Shown here piece after piece: positions 49,560 through 62,160 of a stretch of DNA of 64,000 nucleotides. The DNA comes from Gigaspora margarita. Taxonomy: Eukaryota; Glomeromycota; Glomeromycetes; Diversisporales; Gigasporaceae. The DNA lies in NCBI GenBank assembly GCA_009809945.1, contig WTPW01000322.1, forward strand, positions 63,338-127,337, read 5' to 3'. How positions within the stretch are numbered: position 1 is the stretch's first letter; every line of letters begins with the position of its first letter. The notes below the pieces were generated by a model. That model ran no database searches, was not told the DNA's origin, and saw only the letters and a list, made by a program, of their open reading frames with translations. A program made the position numbers and the translations under genes.

Positions 49560-50140
49560 TTGAGACGAAAACTGAGGTTTTTTATATTTTTGCTCTCTCA
49601 GTTTACTTAAACTTTCAAATTCTTCATGCTAATTAATCTAAGAATAAAGATTGTTAACTAATTGCTAAATTTCATTTAAACTACAATCGTTAACTAATTG
49701 TACTAAATCTATTAATATTTAGGCAGTCATTAAAAAAGTATTTGTTATCAGACAATTACTCAGTGTACTTATTAATGTATTTAACTTCATTAACAATTAC
49801 CTTTACTGTTCTAATTTTCTTCAAGTCGTCAAGCCATTTAGCATTTAAATTTTTTCGTGCTAATGAAGTTTGTAAGTATAAAGATAATTTCTTAATAATG
49901 TGTTCAAATTCATTTACTTGTTACCGTTAAGTGGAGATAAGTACAAATAAAATAAGATTTTTTTTTCATATTAGTCTATTGCTCAAGAACTTATTTGATA
50001 AATCAGTTCAAAACTTTCAAATTCGCTTAATTGAATGGGCTTTGTTTATATTCGGCCTACATTTTATCTTGAAACTGGATTACGAGAATTTTATAGCTTT
50101 TAATTTGCCTTATATTCCTGTATTTATTATTTTCAAATGC
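49560..50140 (+). other. Unrecognised open fragments inside the MULE
   Basis: Two adjoining frames (49742-49930 and 49931-50170), rich in Phe, Leu and Ile, with no motif. They could be a decayed second MULE gene or chance frames. The end of the second is cut by the fold-back element at 50148. Confidence 0.25.
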
Positions 50141-50147
50141 CTGGTAA

Positions 50148-51052
50148 GAGGGCTTCCAGAAATTACATAATTTTTTTGTAGGTTGGTGGGGTTCTGAAAA
50201 TATCAGGTTATAATTATAATTCTGGTCAAAATTTTATAATTCTGGCCAAAAGTATAAATTTATAAAATTATTAATAACTATTGTTCTACTGGACCAATTT
50301 AGATGATTTAACTACCAAAATGTTCGTCTCACTGAGACGATTCAAACAAGCCCAAAATTGTTTAAATCTAATTACAGGGTCCCAAGATCATTCAACTTTT
50401 GTGTAATTTTAATAGTGATTTTTTAGAAGCACTAAGTAAATTTATTTAATATTGAATAACTTTTGACACACTGGTCCATTTTGGACAATTTAACTACCAA
50501 AATGTTTGTCTTAGTGAGGCGATTCTAACAAGCCTAAAATCGCTAAATTCTAATCACAGGATTCCAAGATCGATAAAGATTTGTATTGTTAAACAAACAA
50601 TAAAATCTTTATCAATCTTAAAATCCTGTGATTAAAATTTAGCGATTTTGGGCTTGTTAGAATTGTCTCACTGAGATGAACATTTTGGTAGTTAAATAAT
50701 CCAAAACAGGCTAGTGATCATAAGTTTTTCAATATTAAAGAAATTTACTTAGTGATCCTAAATATTACTATTAAATTATACAAAAGTTGAATGATCTTGA
50801 GATCTTGTGATTAGATTTTAACAATTTTGAACTTGTTAGAATCGTCTCAGTATGACAAATATTTTGGTAGTTAAATCATCTAAATTGGCCCAGTAGAGCA
50901 ATAGTTATTATCAATTTTATAAATTGAAACATATAAATAAATTTTGAAAAATATAAAATTTGATTGGCTAATAAATATCAGGTGTGGGTGGGTGGGGTAA
51001 AATTTTGAAATTTATTAGTAACAAAATATTACATAATTTCTGGAAGCCCCCT
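50148..51052. mobile_element. 905-bp fold-back element with TAA target duplication
   Basis: Ends GAGGGCTTCCAGAAATTACA and the inverse of GGGGGCTTCCAGAAATTATG, between TAA 50145-50147 and TAA 51053-51055. The interior is one long palindrome centred near 50594: blocks such as gatttaactaccaaaatg recur inverted as cattttggtagttaaat at matching distances on both sides. No transposase. PIF/Harbinger-type target. It could produce a hairpin transcript several hundred base pairs long. Confidence 0.85.
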
Positions 51053-51607
51053 AATAATATTGTGTGATTTTTTGTGAATAAATTTTAAAAAAATTTTGTA
51101 AAGACTAAGAAAAAGTATATAGCAAATGAACCAAATATCTTCTACAGTTCTTTTGCTTTGAATAATTAAATCTGAAAATTATTAATATGTTTAATAATGA
51201 ATGATTCATATAAATTACGAGAAGTAGAAATGGTTTTAATACTATTTCATTTTAGAATTTATGCAATATCATCTTTATATTATTAGGGTCAGTTAAAATG
51301 TAATCTGTATTAATTAAGCATTCAAGTTTATTAACATTTACTAGTAACTTTTATTTAATCAATTTAACTAGTAATGTTAACTATTGTAAGCCTTACTAAC
51401 ATACAAAATATTACTGCCAACATGAATATGTTCTGCCTTATGTTAATCATCTAAAATATCTAGTAATTATTTCTTAAATGTCTATAAAGATTTCCAATGT
51501 ATTGAAAACCAATTGTCCATTCATTCAAATTAATTCATATACCTCAAATTAATGCTTTTTTTCTTTCTTTTTTCTTTTTTTTCTAATTTTTTTATTCTTT
51601 TTTTTTT

Positions 51608-53500
51608 TTAATCAGACAAATTTAAAACAAAATCTAATGAAGATTTTAATGCTTCAATAAATGCAGATTTCTGTCCCACATCTTCTTCTTCTTCGATTCT
51701 TCAATAAGCATTATGCGTTCTCTCAATTAATTTATATACGGTTGAACGTTGGTTTTCTGCAGCTTTTTCCACCTTCGTTTTTTTAGATAACTCTATTTCT
51801 ACTACCATGTGAGTTAAATTAAATATATTTCAAACCCATTTTCTATGAACATGTTTTGAAACATTTTCCAATCATTAACAGTTAATAATTTTTTTCTATA
51901 TGTGTTCATGGAAGATGTATCGATATAGTAAAAGATACCGGTGAAAGAAAAGGCAATTGCAATTAAGAGATATTAAGCCAGGTGCTTCTTTTTCCTTTTC
52001 AATTCTTTTTTCGATAGCATGGATCTCATTAACTATTAATTGCTAAAGAGGAAATGGTAGCTTATGAACTTGGTTAAGAATTTCATAGTCTACTCTGATA
52101 GCTGAGATTCGTTTAGTATGAAACTTAAAAGCTGTGTATTCTGTATCTGATCTTTTTTTCATGTCAAGGGTAATAATTTGATGGCAAGACCTAATTGTTT
52201 TTTTTTTTTTATAAAAAAGTCCAATTAAACTTTTGATTGGTTGATCAGTAAGTTTTATTATTATTCGTTAGCTAAATTGTATTACAAATTAAATAAATTA
52301 ATTATCTTACGATTTAATTAATTTAGTACAGTAATAAGTAATTTGCTTAAACCTGCATGTGATTCTTTTATTATTCACAATGCAATAAATCCCTTAACAA
52401 TTTTAAAAAAATGATTACCTATTAATTCGTGATAAGAAATTGTCATCCTTTTTAATTCACTATGGTATGATTCAATAGCATTTGTCAAAGTTATTTGTAA
52501 AAGAAGAGGGAAATGTTAATAGGCCCAAAGGACCTATTAATTTGTATTTTTTGTATAGTTTCGTGATATGTATTGTCTAATGGCAGAAACTTGACATTTG
52601 TTTATTGCCTCTTTAATAAGTTTATCATGCTAATTTTTGTTACTTTATATATTGCCTAGATCATCTTATTTCGAGCTTTCCTTTCATAAATCTTACTCAT
52701 CCAAGTGCACATTACGTGAATAGTACAAAAAATAATGTTGCACTCCTGCTTGCCTTTTAATAAACCCAGAAAAGCTACTGAAATAGCATTAGCTTTTATA
52801 TTGCTTTGGTTGGCAAAAAAGTACTAAGGCATCCAAGAATGTTCAAACCGTCAGATTATTCGTAAAGCTTCTGCCACAGTATTACTATCCTTCTTACTTA
52901 CGTAAAAGTGCACCCTACATTCAAAGAGCTGTAATTGTCTTGATTATATAATGTAAATAAGCACTAATTATACCTATTTGCCTTATATATAGAATCTATT
53001 AACATTAGTAATCCAAAACGCTTAATCTTTTCTAACTGACTTGGACATGCAAAAATGAACTCATGAGGTAATTGATTAAGAATTTCATAACTTTCTACTT
53101 GATATCCTTTATTTTTTAAAAAAATAATAGATTTCACGATGTCTAAATCTATACTTTTACTACCAATAAGATTTATATTTTGTGACTTGCGAACTTTACA
53201 TTTAATATTAGAAACCTCCTTTCTCCTCCTTTCTTTTATACTATCATTAAGATCAAGTTCCACGATTGCATACTCTTTGACTATATTAACAATTGCTAGC
53301 AGTGGGTAATTCATAGTTGCTTCTTTTTCAACTAACTCTCGAATATGCTGCGAAGGTTTCAACTTCTTGCTTTCATCTATAGTATGTGTATAATCAGAAC
53401 TATTTGGAAATCGTTCAATAAGCACTTTTTGTTCTATAAATAATCGTAAGATCCTGATTTTTGCATTACATAGGTTGGTGAACAGACTTTCATTTTTCAC
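51608..53500 (-). pseudogene. Decayed MULE-family transposase
   Basis: The longest fragment (53500-52964) includes FACPSQLEKIKRFGLLMLID followed by SIYKANRYN, the first catalytic Asp region of MULE transposases (normally MDCTYKTN). Downstream in broken frames: TNAIESYHSELKRMTISYHE (about 52400), KLPFPLQQLIVNE and LISLNCNCLFFHRYLL (about 51980), the usual C-terminal zinc-binding region. The relic ends SSLDFVLNLSD before a stop at 51610. Many stops and frameshifts; not functional. Confidence 0.83.
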
Positions 53501-54260
53501 TATTTTTCACTTGGTACCTCCTCTTTATGCATACTTGATAGGTTGTGTTTGGTAAACGGCATGTAAAAGTAGTAAAATTATTGCCATTATTATAATTTGA
53601 AAGTAACAAGAGGCCACTATTCACTATCAAAGTCCTCTAATGGAACCTCAAATGATTGATTGGCTCACGTTAAAAAGAAGTGCGTGCTTTTGGTTAGAGG
53701 TAAGTTGCGACAAAATGTATACTTTAACTTTATCGTTTGAATAAGTTGTAATCTACATACAGTATTTCATAATATAAGTATAAAATCTGCACAAATAACT
53801 AAAATAAAGCTAATAAAGCTATATGTACCATAAATGCTTCTATCAAGTTTTCCTTGTTACTTTCGAGTTCTATAATCTCAACTATATTGTTCAAGTCTTT
53901 CATATTTTTAACGTCTATTTTATAGTAAAGTGGTAAGTAGGCAGAGGTCTTAAAGAAAAAAAATAGCAGGTATTTACTATTTTTTGTAGTGGTGGATTAT
54001 ATATAAAAAAAATGAACACGAGTATAATATTTGTAATACATAGCTAAGTGGAAGAAAAATTCAATACAAATCAGAATACATTTTATTATTTGAGTTTTAA
54101 TTAATATAAAAAAAAAATATATTAAATTTTTCATTAAAATAAAAAAAAAAACTTTAAAAAAAAAAAACTTTAATAAAAAAAGTTTTTTTTTTAAAATTAA
54201 ATGCAATCCATTAAAAAAAACTCTATCGATTTATCATTATTTATTAAATAAAAAAAAAAA
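53501..54260. other. AT-rich 5' part of the MULE, nothing recognised
   Basis: Upstream of the minus-strand transposase relic. Becomes A/T homopolymer-rich towards the LINE insertion. Probably old promoter and N-terminal region of the transposase gene. Confidence 0.4.
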
Positions 54261-54848
54261 ACTTTAAATCAATTTTACCAGAAAAAAACTCTTTCTGCTG
54301 ATCACCGAAACCAAATCGGGAGCCAAAGAAAACAATAACAAAACACAAAAAATAACAGAAAATATAGTACGAGCCAACAAACATAGCATAGAAATCCATT
54401 ACAACATCAAAGGGAATAACGTTGGACAAAGCAGCACAAATAAAAACAAAGAAAATACAAATTCTCTTGCGGAGCGACAAAAACATAGACAGCAAGCAAG
54501 GGAAAAAACACAAGAAAAAGTTAACTCGATGATCGGTAACATAGATAAAGAACCAAGGAATAACGTGAATCTATCCCAGTAGAGTTGAGTAGTACAAAAG
54601 CAACTAGAGAACATATACGGGTGATCTGTTGCACACAAAAATACAAAGAAAATTTTTGGTCAAAAGTGGGCGATAGCAAAAACCCTGTACTGCAGATCAC
54701 TAACAGATTACGTAAGCAAATAGACGCGTACAGGAAAACAACAATCAACAAGTAAACAATAGAAAATCAGCCACATCAAAACAAATAAACAAACACGTAA
54801 ACGTGGAAATATCTAAAATTAGTAATCAACAAGATAAGTAGAAGATAA

Positions 54849-56567
54849 ATGAACATCAAACAGGTACCGGACTNGAAAGTAAAGTTNCTCAAAGNAGNAN
54901 GTGANGCACTTAGAGGTGGNGTGCACAAATGCATAAANTTCTTAAATANGTCATGTACAAAAACACAGATGATTGACTCTGAGTTAGCAAAAGCAATAGA
55001 AGTATTATTAGCAGAAGAGATATGTTTGGTTAGACTTTTACTAGAAAACTATCGCAATTTAACAGAAAAGCAGTTCAAAGAAATTCAAGCGGTCACAAAT
55101 GAAGAGAGAAAAGAGTGTGAGGAAACTCTCAAAAGAAAGAAGTTAATGATAGAAGCAGAATGTGGTACACTAGACTACGGCATTGAGGAAAAAATGCACA
55201 GTACAGCAGAACCTATGAATATAAGTACGGCGATAGAAAATCAAATACATTGTATAATCGACAAGAATGAAGGCTATGAAGAGAAGACAAGCAACATAGA
55301 AGAGAAAAAGACTGAAGCCAAACAAGAATCAGCTCTAACAGTGCAAAGTGCACAAGCACTAAAGAAAGATATGAGTGGCATTAAAAAGAACAGAGAAAAA
55401 CCAAGTGGAATATACACAATATGGGATATACCTAGAGACATGTCACCACGCACGCTCTGGAAAGAATTGAGTTTCTTTGGAAATATATCAATAATTCAAT
55501 AGAGAGGCAGAGAAACAAGTAGTGCAGCCTTAATACAAATCAGATTTAAGAGTATAGAAAGAAAACAAAATTGGGAAAGCAAATGGTCTGTTGCACTCGA
55601 AAGATCAGGAAGATTGTTACGCATGACGATGAATGAATTTAACAAGGAGGAATTAGGAAAAAGGAATCAATATAAAATGAAAGTAACAAACGTACCAAAG
55701 TATGCAATTGATTCACTTTTACTAAGACAACTAAGCAGAGTAAACGCAAAGTCAGTTTATATTACAAACAACTGTCATGGTAACCCAAGAAAAATAGCAA
55801 TAGTATATTTCAAATCACAAGAAGACATGACCAAAGCAAGAGAATCCGGAATATACTACTATAACACAAAACTTGAGTGGTGGAACCCAATGTACGAAGT
55901 ACAAAAAGAAAGTGAGGAATACAGAAGCACAAGGCCAGAGTGCAATGAAGGTTTGAAGAGAAAACATTGCATAGAGGAAATAAACACTAACAAAAGAAGA
56001 AGTAAATCTCCAAAAAGAAAGTGAAGGAAGCAAAAGGACCAAGTCTTCAGAAGAAAAAAGTAACAACCACCATTACGAGAGCAGGCGTGGAAAAAACTAT
56101 GAACAGTGGAACAGAAGAGGAAAAAGTGTAGAAAGATTTAGTAGCAGAAGTTCTGAAAGAGGCAGTATGAATGAGGAGATTTGGATGAAATTGAAGGAGT
56201 TAGAAAGAACAATTAAAGGGTTGGTAGGCCCTAACCACTCCTAACGGGCGCACCAGTTGAATCACAGAATAGTAGTAGACAGCATAAGTCTACTAGTCAA
56301 CAAGGTGCAACAAACTTAAGACTTACAGCGCAAAATAAAAATGGAGAATCAAGCAGAGCTGCACAGAATAGAAATAAAGAGATAGATGTATTTCTTACGG
56401 AACAAAGACTAGCATTCGAAACATTGCGAAAGAAGGAAACTAAACACGAAGGGCATACAAGTAAAGAGGAAGATCAGATAACCCGCAACAGAACGGGAAA
56501 GTTAGGAAAAAGAAAAGAAGACCTAAAATCAAGCGGGCCCAAGCAAAGGAAAAAGGAAAAGAAGTGA
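54849..56567 (+). pseudogene. LINE ORF1, RRM-like RNA-binding protein, broken
   Basis: Begins MNIKQVPD; several ambiguous bases at 54874-54949. After a Glu/Lys-rich region, IYTIWDIPRDMSPRTLWKEL looks like an RRM-type strand-helix; the in-frame TAG at 55500 follows. The same frame continues to 56024 with a second RRM-like part (KMKVTNVPKYAIDSLLLRQL ... KIAIVYFKSQEDMTKARESG). Then frame changes and a basic, Ser-rich tail end KQRKKEKK at TGA 56565-56567. That TGA overlaps the first codon of ORF2. Likely nucleic-acid chaperone of the retrotransposon. Confidence 0.75.
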
Positions 56568-59500
56568 ATAATAGAGAAAGTTATGCAGAAGAAGGAAACT
56601 GGTCTTTGTGTAAAATAGGAACACATAACATTAATGGAATCAAGGGCAGCAAGATAAAACTTGAAGCAATTATTGATATAATGAAGGAGGAAAAAATAGA
56701 TTTTATAGGAATATGTGAAACTAACATAGCGGAAAAAGAAGGAAAATTAACATTCAAGAATGAGTCAGAAATACTAAGTATTTGGACAGAGACAATAGAA
56801 GAAAAAAAGAAAGGTTTTGATATCGGTCTATTAATCGGAAAAAAGTGGTCTAGACATATAGCGAAGGTGGAAAAACTTGAGGCATATGTACTAAAAGTGG
56901 ACCTAATGTTCAAAAGATTAGACTATAGTATAATAGCATTGTACGCTCCCCCAAATGACATGAACATAAGAAAGAAAATTTGGAAATTTATCCAAAATAG
57001 ACTAAACCAAAATTATAAAAGAGAACGTAGATTTATAATACTGGGAGACTTCAACCACGAGTGGCGAGAAGAAGCTATACTAAGAGGTCGTGAAGTGGAA
57101 AAAAACAGAGAGTTAGAAAACATGTTCCATTATATGTTAAATAAGGGTTTGATAGACTCACACAAAAGGTGGAATCAAGAAGAAGCAAAACCTACGTGGA
57201 GAGGAAGAGGAATAGAAACCCGTATTGACTTCATATGGCTGTCTAGGGAATGCAAAAACAATGTGCTTAAAACATATACCTTGGATATGTCAGAAACAAC
57301 GACAAGCGATCACGACCTTGTAGTAACCAAAATACTAACGGATATAAATAGGGGTTGTGTAAGAGCTGCAACATGTAGAAGAGCAAAAACAAAGAGGATT
57401 AAATTAGATACAAAAAATATAAAAGACGAAGACTGGACTGCATATGCTTATCACCTGGATAAAAAATTGGAAACAAAGTGGAGAGAGTACCAGAAAGAAA
57501 ATAATATCAAAAAGGTGCACAACCGGGAGGTCTTAGACAAGGGTTGGAAACTGATCAAAGAAGGTATCATCGCATCGGTAAATAAGCACTTACCAAAAAA
57601 GCGTAAAGTGAAAGCCATCGTTCAGAGTATACAAAGTGAGGAACTGCAGAATATGAGAAGGAAAGTCAAAATTCTGAGCAAATTGTATAGAAGAAACAAG
57701 CATAATATAGGAAAAAGCATTGAGAAGAGCGACCAATGTGCAATACACCAAAACCTAGAAGAGGAAAACTCTACACAAAACAGTTATTTAGTTTGGTCAG
57801 AGGAATTAGAGAAAAAGTTAACAGAAAGATGAAAGACTGAACACACCATATGGCACGTGATGCGAAATAAGGCCGAAGAAGAAGATATGCGAAAATGCAT
57901 AGAAGCAAGAGGTGAAATGATCGTTTTAGATCAACGAAGGATGTTAAATAGTATATTAGATAGATATGGAGACAAAATAGTAATAGATAGACTAGTGGTA
58001 GATAAAGAGGGAGAGAAGATCCTGCTAAATGATGAAGTAGAAGTAAAGAACCACGTAGCAGAGCACTTTGAACTTCAGTATAGCTCTAGAAAGATAAAAG
58101 TTGAAAAATGGATGACAAATGGAAGGAGCAGTATAGTCCAATTGAAGACATAGATAGAAACTGGTACAAGGAGTTAACCGAGGAGATAAGTGAGCAGGAA
58201 TGGCTAGAAGCCATGAAAAAGACCAAAAATAACTCGGCACCAGGCGCATCTGGAATAACGTATCCGGTACTTAAAAAAGTAGGAAAGAAAACTAATAAAA
58301 TACTGCGAACATTTGCAATCATGTGTATAAGAAGTGGAAAAATCCCAAAAGAATGGAAAAAGGGCTTATTGTATGCAATACCCAAAAATGAATTTTGGAA
58401 CTATAATCTTAATAACATCCGACCAATAATGTTATTAGTAACACTGCGAAAAACAACAGTGAGAATAATTAACGGAAGAATGAGTAGAACGATTAAAGAC
58501 AAAGGAGTATTAAAAGAAAATAATTTCGCAGGCTTGCCTAGAGATTCCACAAGCACCCCAATACAGATAATGAACAATATAATTGAGGAAGCAAGAGAGA
58601 AAGAGAAAGAACTTTGGGTTCTATTGCAAGACATGAAAAAGGCGTTTGACTCTGTAAGCCTCTTTATGCTCAAACTTGCAATGGAAAGAATCAAAATACC
58701 GCCAAGGGTCATAGAATTTCTACTGGACTTATACGATAATCGAAAAATCGAAGTCATCACGGCTTTTGGTAATAGCTGAGAGGTAAATGCGAAAGATGGT
58801 ATCGACCAAGGGGAGGTGGTGTCTCCTTTAATGTGGAGAATATTTTACGATCTTTTGTTGAGAATGGTGCAGGATCAAAAAAGCTTGGGGTATGAGATAT
58901 CAGTGCAATGGCCAGCTGATATATTAACGGGAAAGACAGACGATATATCATGGAGACAGGCAGAAATGGCCTATGCGGATGATACCACATGGATCGCAAA
59001 GTCAAAGGAAGACCTAAAATCGATTATAAGTATAGCTAATGAATTCTACGAAATTAACAACATAAAAATAAACGGAAAGAAGTCAGAGCTCTTGGTAATT
59101 AATGGTAATAGTACAGAGTTAAATGTTGAAGTAGGAAAGAATAAAAGCATAGTGCAGGCAAAAACGCAGATCAAGCAGTAAGATTTCTAGGAGTCTGGCT
59201 AATAGGAAAAGGAGGAAAAAGACATATAAATAAAATAATCCAAAGAGAAATAGATGCACTAGTGCAAGTAGTTAAGAAAAAGAGGATTACGTTGAGTCAG
59301 CTGATATATATAAACAATAAGGTATTACTGCCAAGGGCAGAATACAGGCTGCAAACAACATTTCTAAGTAGAAAAGAATGCGAAAAGCTGCAACGGCCAT
59401 TTTTAAGAATACTAAAACAAAAAAGTGGTCTAGCCCTGAATACACCGAATAGTATATTGAGTCATAGAAATATAGTAGGGGTGCAATTTCTATGGAATAG

Positions 59501-61722
59501 TCGCGTGGCACATCACATCACGGAACTAACGATAAAACTCAACGATATTGAAGGGGCGGGTAACTCAACGTGGATCCGTATTAGACAAGCACAAGTTTAC
59601 AACAAGTGCACAAAATCGATATTAAGCTTAGAAAAGGAACAACTGAATGCCATAGAAGCCACACATAATATGGCACTTTATGTAGTAAGAGAAGCACATG
59701 TTCTAGGTTTTGGTTTCGAAGTAGGACACATGGAAAAATGTTTAGAAATTGCGGAAAAAGGAAAGGAGATACAAAAGGTACTATGAAAGGACCTAGAAAA
59801 AGGCTTCCGAAGTGGACAGAATTTACAACTATATCTGGTAGAACAGTTAATTAATAATGATGGTGAAAGAATGCTAACATGGGAACAAGTAAGAAATATA
59901 AGGAACAAGAAAGGGTCTGGGAAGAAGCCGGAGTGGTACAAGTTCCTAGAAGAAAAGATAATTGAAGATAGGAACACAAGACAAGTCAAGAGCGAATTTA
60001 GGCAAATAAATGGAAACGTGTATGCAATACGACCAAATATCGAGTGACAGCCGAAAGCACGAAATGATTGTCTTTGGTAACAGAAGCAAGAGAGCACAAA
60101 TAGGAAAAGTAATAGGAAGGAAGGGCCCAAAGCAAACTATGATAGTAGAACATTGGCAGAAGAGTAAAAATAGTAGTAGTACAAAACAAGAAATTGCATG
60201 GTGCATTGGATGCAAAGAAAACCAAGGAAAGGACGAAAACTCGTGTATCGTATATAAAAGGTTCAAAAGTGAGAAACGGGCACTAAACAAGCGACTAGTC
60301 AAGAAATCAGAAAGTAAGATCCTCTGTGAAATAAATCTAATAAATTTAGGGACAGTAGCTGTAGAAGACCCAAGAATGTTGAGTATAGAAAATCAGCAGG
60401 TAGAAAGAGTAGTAATTAGCTGTTGGGAGAGCGAGATATTGAACGAATGGATACCAAATACCAAAATATGAAAGAAGTTAGAAGAGTTGAGGAAAAAGCT
60501 CTAAGGAAAAGAAAATTGGGATATCTTCACAGATGGTTCTATGGAAATAATAGAAGTACAGAGTGAAAGTATACGTAAATGACAATTGGGGATCGGATGG
60601 AAAGCCTACTCAATGAATATGGATCCTGAGAAGTTTGACGAAGACATAAGCTTTCAGAAAGCGATAATTGACTGGCCATCATCTACAAGGGCAGAATTGG
60701 GAGCTATTGCAACAGCACTGCTGGCTGTGCCATGCAAGACGAGAGTAAGAATTCTCACCGATAGCAAAAACACGATAAATTTAATAAACCAAAATATAGT
60801 ATACAGTTCAGCCCGGAAGGAGCTAAAATTAAGTAATGGAAATTGGCTAAGAGCAATTAGAGACTGTATCCAAAAAAAGGAGATAAATCTAGAATTAGTC
60901 AAGGTAAAGGTGCATGCGGGAGTAAGAGGTAACGAAGAAGCAGATAAACTTGCGAAAGAAGGTACTAGTAGAGGTGAAGGATTTAGTTTGAGTAGTGGAT
61001 GGACTAAAGGTTTAAGAATTATACCAAGATGGGATAATCACATAGTAGATAGACCGTTAAGGAAGTTTGTGCAAGAGGTAATTATAGCAATCTATGATGT
61101 TGGGTGGGCAAGCTCAGCAGCAATAGGTTTGGACATAAAAGGTGGAAATAGTATAGCGGAAGTGGATTGGAAAAGCACATGGTTGCATTTGAATGAAGTA
61201 AAAGGTAGAAATTGTTTCAATGAAAAGGGTAGTAAAAGGTGGGTACATAAAATTAAAAGGATAAATAAGCAGTTGCCAACGATGTCAATCCTACACCAAA
61301 GATATCCGAAGATTTACACAGAAGACTGATGCATCACATGTCGCAGCGAGACAGAGACACAAGATCACCTAGCAGAATGCAGGTCACTTCAGAAAATATG
61401 GGAAGATAACGAGGCTGAAGTATTTAAAGAAGCTCTCGAAGATAAGAAATTAGACTGGGATCACGAGCAAAAATGAAAATAGGAAACGCTTTGGGCCGGA
61501 AATAGCACTGAAGATAAAAAAAAGAAAAGAAAACTTTTGTTACAGGGTCTGGTTCCTGTAACGAAACAAGAAGAATCGGCCATGAAAATAAAAGAGAAGA
61601 ACATAATTTTCGAACAAATGAACGCTAAATTTACGGAAAAAATATGGAAACCCAGATGCGAAACGTGGCAGAATGGGAAAAAGAGAAGAACATAACGAAA
61701 GTAAGAAAGCGTAAATTTGATG
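56564..61722 (+). pseudogene. LINE ORF2, endonuclease-reverse transcriptase-RNase H, broken
   Basis: The endonuclease part (56564-57832) keeps its key residues: THNINGIKG, GICETN, ALYAPPN, ILGDFNHEW, IDFIWLS and TSDHDLVV. The reverse transcriptase has NSAPGASGI (58108 frame), DMKKAFDSV, GIDQGEVVSPL and catalytic MAYADDT (58816 frame). RNase H shows FTDGS, STRAELGAI, ILTDSKN and GNEEADKLAKEG (60586 frame). A knuckle CITCRSETETQDHLAEC follows at about 61331. Interruptions: in-frame TGA at 57830, 58777, 59784, 60469, 60580, 61327 and 61474, TAA at 60502, TAG at 61480, and frameshifts near 58110, 59175 and 60000. It starts at GTG 56564, probably a mutated ATG. Dead copy; I-like/Tad-like grouping is a guess from domain order. 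Confidence 0.88.
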
Positions 61723-62160
61723 CAGGAGAGAAAATTAATAAAGAAGCGAAAAGCCATCGGAAAAAGAAAAAACCAAGTGAAGAAAAAGAAATTACCCTAG
61801 ACGGATCAGAAGATTCGGACAAGCCTATGGGTAAATTCGAAAAGATGGTAAAAGAAGCAAAATACATCTTAAAAAATTGGATAGAGGGTGCGATGAGGCC
61901 ATTCTGGATGTCATCGGCCAAGCCATGGAAAAATACAAAATAAGGGATGATCCTGACAAAGCCAGCAAGAGCTTATCGATGACAATTTGAAAGTTTTTTA
62001 TACGTTAGAAAACAGAAAATTAGAGACAAATCTTGACTGCGGCAGATTGCATTTAGGTACTTCGGTAACCGGATGAGTCTTTATTGTGATAGGGAGGGAA
62101 TCGTAGGCATTAGTCTAGAAATCCTAGAGTAGCATACTCGTATCTCAAATAATAAAGGCA
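61723..62160 (+). other. LINE 3' region, Lys/Glu-rich tail and UTR
   Basis: An open frame (61644-61943) overlaps the end of ORF2 in another frame and encodes a Lys/Glu-rich segment (KRKFDAGEKINKEAK), probably the frameshifted ORF2 C-terminus. The rest is 3' UTR up to the tail. Confidence 0.5.

Noticed and set aside
56581..60302. Several Ser/Phe-rich minus-strand open frames opposite the LINE
   Set aside because: Antisense shadows of a purine-rich coding strand.
57800..61330. TGA read as an amino acid in the LINE
   Set aside because: The synthetase and the micro-exon gene give no support for recoding (both end in TAA), and the LINE also has TAA, TAG and frameshifts. Decay is simpler.
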